Made by a program: the position numbers and the translations under genes. This document shows, in pieces, positions 15,094 through 19,351 of a stretch of 19,351 nucleotides of DNA. Origin of the DNA: UBA5336 sp038522375. GTDB taxonomy: Bacteria > Pseudomonadota > Alphaproteobacteria > Caulobacterales > Hyphomonadaceae. Where the stretch lies: the NCBI GenBank assembly GCA_038522375.1, contig JBCBKE010000057.1, forward strand, positions 1 to 19,351, read 5' to 3'. The notes below the pieces were generated by a model. It made no database searches. It was given only the letters and a program-made list of their open reading frames with translations, and was not told where the DNA came from. Numbering within the stretch: the first letter of the stretch is position 1; each line of letters starts with the position of its first letter.

Positions 15094-15576
15094 ATGTCAG
15101 ATATTGCCGGATTGGCTGCGAGCGCGGCAGGCGGGGGACTTTTCGGCCTGGTGGGCACCCTATTGGGTCGCATTGCCCAGTACGCCGAGCAGCGCCAGTT
15201 GCAATCTCACGAACGGGCAAGGTGGAGCCACGAAAGCGCGCTGTTCGAACTCGAAATGAAAGCTAAACGCGAGCAGGCCGGTGCCGAAATCGCAATCGCC
15301 GATACCCGCGGCCGGTGGACGGGCCTTGCCGCTACCGTCAATGCCGACGCGGCGATCGCGCCATCATACAAATGGGTCGATGCTGTGCGGGGTCTCACGC
15401 GCCCAACCCTGACCTTGACCCTGTGGGTGATTGCGGGGGGTGTTTATCTCGCAGCGGACCCGCCGGCACGGATGGCGATTACGGAGACGGCGACTTTCGC
15501 GGCGACAGCGGCGACGCTCTGGTGGTTTGGCGACCGGGGCCCCCACGCTCGCCGTCTGCCCCTACCGGAAGCCTGA
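15094..15576 (+). CDS. Phage-type holin-like small membrane protein (orphan)
   Basis: The protein has 160 residues: a hydrophobic glycine-rich start (about 6-27, GLAASAAGGGLFGLVGTLLGRI), a charged helical middle with coiled-coil character (about 31-75, AEQRQLQSHERARWSHE and on), then KWVDAVRGLTRPTLT (93-107), and two hydrophobic segments at about 105-122 and 128-145. This order, a leading hydrophobic patch, a long charged helix and WVxxxRxxxRPxLT before a membrane pair, resembles holin-like proteins found among phage and gene-transfer-agent genes; I make this match from memory. There are no other phage genes around it. It stands alone between two metabolic genes, so it may be a remnant or a domesticated protein. 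The ribosome site is weak (GGAG 11 nt upstream of the ATG). Confidence 0.6.
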   Translation: MSDIAGLAASAAGGGLFGLVGTLLGRIAQYAEQRQLQSHERARWSHESALFELEMKAKREQAGAEIAIADTRGRWTGLAATVNADAAIAPSYKWVDAVRGLTRPTLTLTLWVIAGGVYLAADPPARMAITETATFAATAATLWWFGDRGPHARRLPLPEA

Positions 15577-15599
15577 TGGGGAAATCATGAAACCCCGTC
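15575..15599. terminator. Hairpin between convergent genes
   Basis: GATGGGG (15575-15581) pairs with CCCCGTC (15593-15599) with one G-U wobble and an 11-nt loop. It lies exactly at the stop of the holin-like gene and 10 nt from the stop of the convergent thioesterase gene, so it may serve both. No T-run is present. Confidence 0.35.
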
Positions 15600-15608
15600 G
15601 GTCGGGCG

Positions 15609-16409
15609 TCAGGAAAACACCGCGACGGTCTGACGTCCCACCATGATCGGCTCGCCATCCCGGTTCCAGAGCGTCATCGCCTGGGCGGAGTAGCCGTCGA
15701 TGGCTGTTTCGGCATGGGAGCGGTTCAACCACCAGCCATCGGACGTGGTAGGCGCCGGTGTCAGGAACTCGACCATCCATGTCATTGAGCTGATCATGCC
15801 AGGTTGGCGCATCATGCCCATCGCCGCTGGCGGAGGGACGTCCCCGATCGACAGAAGGTGTGTCGGGTCGTAGGGCCCGCTTCGAGCCGCCTCGTCCCGG
15901 TGCCGAAGCCAGAGGTAGATGTCGGCGGTCTCGGAGCCGGAAAGCGGGGTCGGTCCGGCGGCATGTTGCATCTCGAAATTCTGGGCAAAGGCTGGTCCGA
16001 TACCGCTCGGAAAGTATCGGTTGAGGGTTTCTGGTGGCGCAATTTCGACCGGCACAGGGAGATCTTGAAAAGCCAGGTGAGAAGCGCGCGGAGCGGCGAA
16101 GGTGAACAGGCATCGGGCTGCGACGCCCTTTTCGCCGATAAGGTCTACCGAAACCGCAGTCGTATTCTTTCCCTCCCGCAGGACGGTCGGCGAGATCACC
16201 ACGTCACCGCCGGAGGGCCCAACAAAGGCCACCTGAACAGCCTTCAGGGGCCGGCCACCCGCAACCCGTTTTGCGGCCTCATGACACAGCGCCGCCGTCA
16301 GACCACCATAGGTGGTGCGCCCCTGCATCCAGTTTTCAGGGACGGCCGCGCGAACTTCGCCGTTGGAAATGGCGTCCAGGCTGGCGAGGAGGTCGGAAAA
16401 GGTGGTCAA
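15609..16409 (-). CDS. TesB-like acyl-CoA thioesterase family protein
   Basis: This 266-residue protein looks like a double hot-dog thioesterase. The N-terminal half has VPENWMQGRTTYGGLTAALCHEAA (23-46), the stretch that forms the core helix and substrate pocket in this family, followed by PLKAVQVAFVGPSGGDVVI. The second half (about 165-266) contains GMISSMTWMVEFLTP and DGWWLNRSHAETAIDGYSAQAMTLWNRDG, typical of the C-terminal hot-dog with its Q/T-rich active-site strand. It should cleave acyl-CoA to free acid and CoA in the cytoplasm; chain-length preference is unknown. The only possible start after the upstream in-frame stop is the TTG at 16409, with no strong ribosome site. It follows the ferredoxin gene by 34 nt and is probably the third gene of that unit. 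Confidence 0.85.
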   Translation of the reverse strand: MTTFSDLLASLDAISNGEVRAAVPENWMQGRTTYGGLTAALCHEAAKRVAGGRPLKAVQVAFVGPSGGDVVISPTVLREGKNTTAVSVDLIGEKGVAARCLFTFAAPRASHLAFQDLPVPVEIAPPETLNRYFPSGIGPAFAQNFEMQHAAGPTPLSGSETADIYLWLRHRDEAARSGPYDPTHLLSIGDVPPPAAMGMMRQPGMISSMTWMVEFLTPAPTTSDGWWLNRSHAETAIDGYSAQAMTLWNRDGEPIMVGRQTVAVFS

Positions 16410-16443
16410 AGCGCTTGACGGTTCCCGATACGGTCAATCAGGT

Positions 16444-16764
16444 TCAATGCTGGCTTTCCGGCGTCGTGACGCGCAGGCCGTCAAGCGCATCGCTGATCTG
16501 GATCTGGCAGGAGAGGCGGGAGGTCTCGGTAACGTTCTCTGCGAAGTCCAGCATCGACTGCTCCATGTCCTCGGGCTTTCCCACCTTATCCATGAACGCT
16601 GCATCCACATAGACGTGGCAGGTCGCGCAGGCGCAGGCGCCACCGCAATCGGCATCGATTCCGGGAATCGAGTTCTTGATCGCGGTTTCCATGACGGTTT
16701 CGCCCGCATTTGCATCAATCGTGCGCTCATTGCCGCCGTGATCCACGTAGATGATTTTTACCAT
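16444..16764 (-). CDS. 2Fe-2S ferredoxin, adrenodoxin/putidaredoxin type
   Basis: This 106-residue electron carrier has the four cluster cysteines of the vertebrate/bacterial type: C40, C46 and C49 in DADCGGACACATCHVYVD and C86 in RLSCQIQI. C44 is an extra cysteine between the ligands, common in this group. The fold opens VKIIYVDHGGNERTIDANAGETVMETA, as in putidaredoxin and FdxB-like proteins. It accepts electrons from a flavoprotein reductase, encoded 16 nt upstream, and passes them to a P450 or another monooxygenase. No such oxygenase lies in the window. It is less likely to be the ISC-system Fdx, since no hscA, hscB or iscX is nearby. AGGGAG lies 11 nt before the ATG. Confidence 0.95.
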   Translation of the reverse strand: MVKIIYVDHGGNERTIDANAGETVMETAIKNSIPGIDADCGGACACATCHVYVDAAFMDKVGKPEDMEQSMLDFAENVTETSRLSCQIQISDALDGLRVTTPESQH

Positions 16765-16780
16765 GGGTTTTGGTGCTCCC

Positions 16781-18037
16781 TTAAGCTGCTGCCTTGGTGG
16801 CCTCTGCAGCGATTTCTTTCATGGATACCGACATATCCGACAGGACCTGTGGCGCAAGCCGTGCGCGCATTTGAATCAGTTTCTTGGACGCCAGGAATTC
16901 GGGGCCCGCATTGACGGCATCTACCGCGATGAGGGTGCCTTCACTCAGGTAGAAAGCAGCAAATGCCCGCGAGTCGGGCTCACCCCGCACGACGACCTGG
17001 TCATGGCCCTGGCTCAGTCCGGCGATCTGGAGCTTCACGTCATACTGGTCCGACCAGAACCATGGCGTGTCTTCCGGCGGTCGATCCCGGCCAACAATTG
17101 CGGCTGCAGCTAGTTTTCCCTGTTCAATGGCGTTGTGAACACTTTCAAGCCGTCCAACCCGCCCATAATGGACGAGCGGCCGGCGGGCGCAATCGCCGGC
17201 GGCGAAGATGCGTGGATCATTGGTGCGCCCATCCCGGTCAACCAGGATGCCGTCCTTGCATGCCAGTCCAGCCTCGGCGGCAAGCTCCTGGTTCGGCAGG
17301 ATCCCGATACCTGCCAGCACGATATCGGCTGGAATGTCAGCGCCATCGTCAAGGCTGACAGCAGCGGCGGCGCCGGTTTTGCCGGGCTTGATCGCCGTCA
17401 CCCGCGCCGAGGTTCGGATTTTCACGCCATGGCTTCCATGGAGCGCTTCGTAGAACGCCGACATCAGCGGGCTCGTCACCCGGGCCAGAACGCGGCCAGC
17501 CATTTCAAGGACGGTGACATCAAGGCCCTGTTGCCTTGCGACGGCCGCGGTTTCGAGGCCGATATAGCCGGCACCGATGATCGCGATTCTGCGCCCTTCC
17601 ACCATTTCCGGCCGAAGCCGGTCGACATCTGCCAGGCTGCGCAAATCGTGCACGCCGGTCAGGTCCGCTCCGGGAATCGGCAGCGGTCGCGGGCGGGAGC
17701 CGGTGGCGATGATCAGCGCGTCGTAGGGAACCGCGCCGCCATCGCTGAGCGCAACGGTCCGCTGGCTTCGGTCAATTACCGTTGCTATGACGCCGAGATG
17801 GGTTGTTATGGATTGGTCTTCGTACCAGTTATGGGGTTTGAAATAGAGCCTGTCCTCGCTCATCTCGCCCTTGAGGTAGGCCTTTGACAGGGGCGGGCGC
17901 TGATAGGGGAGGGCGGTTTCCTCGCCGATCAGGGTCAGTGAGCCTTCATAACCCCATTGCCTGAGGGAGGCCGAGGCTTGTGCCGCCGCCTGGCCGCCGC
18001 CAATGATCACGATATTCCGGGCGGTCGACAGGTCCAC
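16781..18037 (-). CDS. FAD-dependent NAD(P)H-ferredoxin reductase
   Basis: This 418-residue flavoprotein belongs to the BphA4/putidaredoxin reductase/rhodocoxin reductase family. The FAD-binding GGGQAA is at 13-18, and YQRPPLSKAYLKG (45-57) is the family's FAD/active-site loop. The NAD(P) Rossmann motif GAGYIG is at 155-160, with VLEMAGRVLAR following, and FAAGDCA (278-284) is the second FAD site. The C-terminal domain has the characteristic PWFWSDQYDVKLQIAG (325-340). E177 after the Rossmann motif (VTVLE) suggests NADH rather than NADPH. Translation begins at GTG, with GGGAGAG 7 nt upstream. It is followed 16 nt later by its probable partner ferredoxin. It diverges from the HIG1-like gene across a 156-nt gap containing a sharp dyad. 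Confidence 0.95.
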   Translation of the reverse strand: MDLSTARNIVIIGGGQAAAQASASLRQWGYEGSLTLIGEETALPYQRPPLSKAYLKGEMSEDRLYFKPHNWYEDQSITTHLGVIATVIDRSQRTVALSDGGAVPYDALIIATGSRPRPLPIPGADLTGVHDLRSLADVDRLRPEMVEGRRIAIIGAGYIGLETAAVARQQGLDVTVLEMAGRVLARVTSPLMSAFYEALHGSHGVKIRTSARVTAIKPGKTGAAAAVSLDDGADIPADIVLAGIGILPNQELAAEAGLACKDGILVDRDGRTNDPRIFAAGDCARRPLVHYGRVGRLESVHNAIEQGKLAAAAIVGRDRPPEDTPWFWSDQYDVKLQIAGLSQGHDQVVVRGEPDSRAFAAFYLSEGTLIAVDAVNAGPEFLASKKLIQMRARLAPQVLSDMSVSMKEIAAEATKAAA

Positions 18038-18094
18038 GGTTCAGCTCTCCCACGCTTCGCCAGTCTTCCCGGCGTTCGTTCAGATTGCCAAGTA

Positions 18095-18108
18095 TGACGC
18101 TGGCGTCA
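18095..18108. promoter_or_regulatory. Inverted repeat TGACGC-TG-GCGTCA, operator candidate
   Basis: A perfect 6-2-6 dyad lies in the 156-nt divergent region, 58 nt before the reductase GTG and 86 nt before the HIG1-like ATG. That is a suitable place for a dimeric regulator acting on the reductase operon. The regulator is not known. Confidence 0.4.
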
Positions 18109-18193
18109 GGTTTCGCAAGGGCGTGTCAGCTGGTCCCGATGACTTCCGGAGGCATTCGGGCCATATCTCCTGTCAGAAACGAAAGACCTGACC

Positions 18194-18406
18194 ATGCAAT
18201 TTGCCCTTTCACTTGCCTTTTATGCTGCCATGGCGGGAGTTTTGATCATTCTTGTGCTGGGCTTGGTGAATCTTGTTCGCGCCGATGAGAATCAAGCCTC
18301 ACGGTCGAATCAGTTGATGCGGCTGCGGGTTCTTGTGCAATTCATCGCCGTCATGATCCTGGTTGCCATCGGATTTTTCTCCGGCGCCATCAATTTCGGA
18401 GGCTGA
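18194..18406 (+). CDS. HIG1-like twin-transmembrane small protein
   Basis: This 70-residue inner-membrane protein consists of two membrane helices, about 5-27 and 45-65, joined by a short polar loop containing SRSNQLMRLRVLVQ (36-49). That (N)xLMRxRVxxQ pattern is the core of the HIG1 domain, known in mitochondria from Rcf1/HIGD1A, which modulates cytochrome oxidase, and present in many alphaproteobacteria as a stand-alone twin-transmembrane protein. A respiratory role is inference from family. It ends one nt before the adenosyltransferase ATG, and its last codons include that gene's ribosome site, so the two are co-transcribed and probably coupled. Its own ribosome site is weak (GAAAG). Confidence 0.82.
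   Translation: MQFALSLAFYAAMAGVLIILVLGLVNLVRADENQASRSNQLMRLRVLVQFIAVMILVAIGFFSGAINFGG
18398..18402 (+). promoter_or_regulatory. Ribosome binding site of the adenosyltransferase gene
   Basis: GGAGG lies in the final codons of the HIG1-like gene, 5 nt before the ATG at 18408. It fixes this start over an upstream in-frame ATG at 18363. Confidence 0.7.
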
Positions 18407-18407
18407 G

Positions 18408-18980
18408 ATGGTCAAGCTCGACAAGATCTACACCAAGACTGGCGATGGCGGCACCACGCGACTTTCGACGGGAGAGCCCGTTGCCAAGCATGGGCCGCGG
18501 GTTTCGGCCTATGGGTCTGTGGATGAACTGAATGCTGCGCTGGGCGTTGCAGCGCTCCATGCCGATGGGGAGATGGCGGCCGCGATTGCGCGCATCCAGA
18601 ACGATTGTTTCGACCTGGGCGCCGACCTTGCCACCCCCGAGCGGGATAAACCGCTCGAATGGGAGCCTTTGCGGGTCACCCTGGCCCAGGTCGAGCGGCT
18701 GGAGACCGAGATCGACGCCATGAACGGGCAGATCCCCCCGCTCGACAGTTTCGTCCTGCCCGGCGGATCGGCCCTGTCGGCCCACCTGCACATGGCCCGG
18801 ACGATTGCCCGGCGGGCCGAACGGGACGTGACCTTCCTCGCCGCCCAGGCGGGGGAAATCGTCAGCGATGCGGCCCGTGCCTATATCAACCGCCTGTCCG
18901 ATTGGTTGTTCGTCGCCGCCCGGGCGGCCAATGGCAACGGCGCGGGTGACGTGAAATGGGTGCCCGGCGCAAACCGGTAG
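18408..18980 (+). CDS. PduO-type cob(I)alamin adenosyltransferase
   Basis: This 190-residue cytoplasmic enzyme transfers the adenosyl group of ATP to reduced cobalamin, making adenosylcobalamin. The PduO-type signatures are complete: the N-terminal ATP-binding YTKTGDGGTTRLSTGE (8-23), AYGSVDELNAALG (34-46), the LPGGSALSAHLHMARTIARRAER block (117-139) and NRLSDWLFVAARAAN (161-175) near the C-terminus. Several human MMAB disease residues lie in the RRAER-type block, which is intact here. It is unrelated in fold to CobA/BtuR. The product is the cofactor of the methylmalonyl-CoA mutase encoded about 4.6 kb to the left, which it probably serves. It follows the HIG1-like gene with one nt between them and ends before a strong stem-loop. 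Confidence 0.95.
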   Translation: MVKLDKIYTKTGDGGTTRLSTGEPVAKHGPRVSAYGSVDELNAALGVAALHADGEMAAAIARIQNDCFDLGADLATPERDKPLEWEPLRVTLAQVERLETEIDAMNGQIPPLDSFVLPGGSALSAHLHMARTIARRAERDVTFLAAQAGEIVSDAARAYINRLSDWLFVAARAANGNGAGDVKWVPGANR

Positions 18981-19039
18981 ACCGGCTGCGTCCTTGACGG
19001 CCACGCGCAACGCCCACGCTCACCGCACAGCCGCCGGCG

Positions 19040-19068
19040 CCCGCCCCCGCGTGCAAGCCGGGGGCGGG
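19040..19068 (+). terminator. GC-rich stem-loop after the adenosyltransferase gene
   Basis: CCCGCCCCCG (19040-19049) pairs perfectly with CGGGGGCGGG (19059-19068), a 10-bp all-GC stem with a 9-nt loop, followed by GACCATTTATGG. It lies between the adenosyltransferase gene and a convergent partial gene. The T-tract is short, so termination strength is uncertain. Confidence 0.55.
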
Positions 19069-19084
19069 GACCATTTATGGTTAA

Positions 19085-19351
19085 TCAAAGCCAACGCAGG
19101 CGAGGCCCCGGATGGGGGGCCGGCCCCAGCGGGGGTGGCCGGGCCCGGCTGCGTTCGGTGATGGCCGCCGCCATCCCCTCGAAGACCGCCGCGGGGTCCC
19201 GCCCCAGGACCCGGCCACTGGCCGGACCGCGATAGACCGGCGCCAGCAGAAGGCCGGGACGCCGCCGCGCGAGATAGAACGCCAGCCGCCTGGCCCGGCG
19301 CGCGGGCGCATCGACCAGCGCCTTGAGGGCCGCCAGCCGGCCGAGCAGGGG
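19085..19351 (-). CDS. Uncharacterised protein, C-terminal end (partial)
   Basis: The - strand frame entering at the right edge is open for 88 codons to a TGA at 19085-19087. Its third codon positions are almost all G or C, unlike the other two - strand frames, so it is very likely the true coding frame. The visible part is arginine- and alanine-rich: LAALKALVDAPARRARRLAF, then YLARRRPGLLLAPVYRG, DPAAVFEGMAAAITER, and a proline-rich tail. I do not recognise a domain. The gene is convergent with the adenosyltransferase gene. Its start, length and function lie outside the window. Confidence 0.65.
   Translation of the reverse strand, partial: PLLGRLAALKALVDAPARRARRLAFYLARRRPGLLLAPVYRGPASGRVLGRDPAAVFEGMAAAITERSRARPPPLGPAPHPGPRLRWL

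Noticed and set aside
19081..19311. 76-codon - strand frame near the right edge
   Set aside because: The neighbouring frame ending at 19085 has GC-rich third positions and continues to the edge; this one is Trp/Arg/Gly-rich shadow sequence.
1..19351. CRISPR array, tRNA, rRNA, insertion sequence or toxin-antitoxin pair
   Set aside because: No regularly spaced repeats, cloverleaf, rRNA core sequence, transposase or paired small toxin/antitoxin frames were seen on either strand.

Overview
The window is GC-rich and densely coded. Nothing in it looks like an integrated element apart from one solitary phage-type holin-like gene. The gene content fits the chromosome of an alphaproteobacterium: split-subunit methylmalonyl-CoA mutase, an adrenodoxin-type ferredoxin with a BphA4-like reductase, a small HIG1-like membrane protein directly before a PduO-type cobalamin adenosyltransferase, and an ECF sigma factor next to an anti-sigma-like protein carrying a GADPxxWP motif. 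The assignment to class is inferred from gene content; no rRNA or other marker gene is present.

Layout from left to right. (1) 1-2913, + strand: the end of a sensor histidine kinase, then glnE, the adenylyltransferase/deadenylylase that controls glutamine synthetase. (2) 2979-5164, + strand: a four-gene envelope module of exported EF-hand protein, ECF sigma factor, single-span anti-sigma-like protein and membrane-anchored Spy/CpxP-like (LTxxQ) protein. The last three overlap and are probably translationally coupled. (3) 5171-7081, - strand: a six-helix GGDEF-EAL cyclic-di-GMP enzyme, convergent with the module and only 6 nt from it. (4) 7241-9458, - strand: YbjQ-like protein, minimal zincin metallopeptidase and amidase in transcription order. 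(5) 9677-13773, - strand: both methylmalonyl-CoA mutase subunits with a 4-nt overlap. (6) 13982-14983, + strand: a nitronate monooxygenase-family flavoprotein diverging from the mutase operon, followed by a strong stem-loop and the orphan holin-like gene (15094-15576). (7) 15609-18037, - strand: ferredoxin reductase, 2Fe-2S ferredoxin and acyl-CoA thioesterase in one tight transcription unit. (8) 18194-18980, + strand: the HIG1-like protein and cob(I)alamin adenosyltransferase. (9) 19085-19351, - strand: the end of an unrecognised gene running off the right edge.

Two functional links stand out. The mutase needs adenosylcobalamin, and the adenosyltransferase that makes it lies about 4.6 kb away on the other strand. 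The mutase chaperone MeaB and methylmalonyl-CoA epimerase are not in the window. The ferredoxin/reductase pair is a complete two-protein electron chain without its terminal oxygenase. The best candidate for a less-described system is the EF-hand/ECF/anti-sigma/Spy-like module: its layout resembles CnrYXH-type metal-responsive sigma systems, but its periplasmic sensor candidate has no His or Cys, while the neighbouring EF-hand protein has four well-formed calcium-binding loops. No tRNA, rRNA, CRISPR array, insertion sequence or riboswitch was seen, and no gene-free stretch exceeds about 220 bases.
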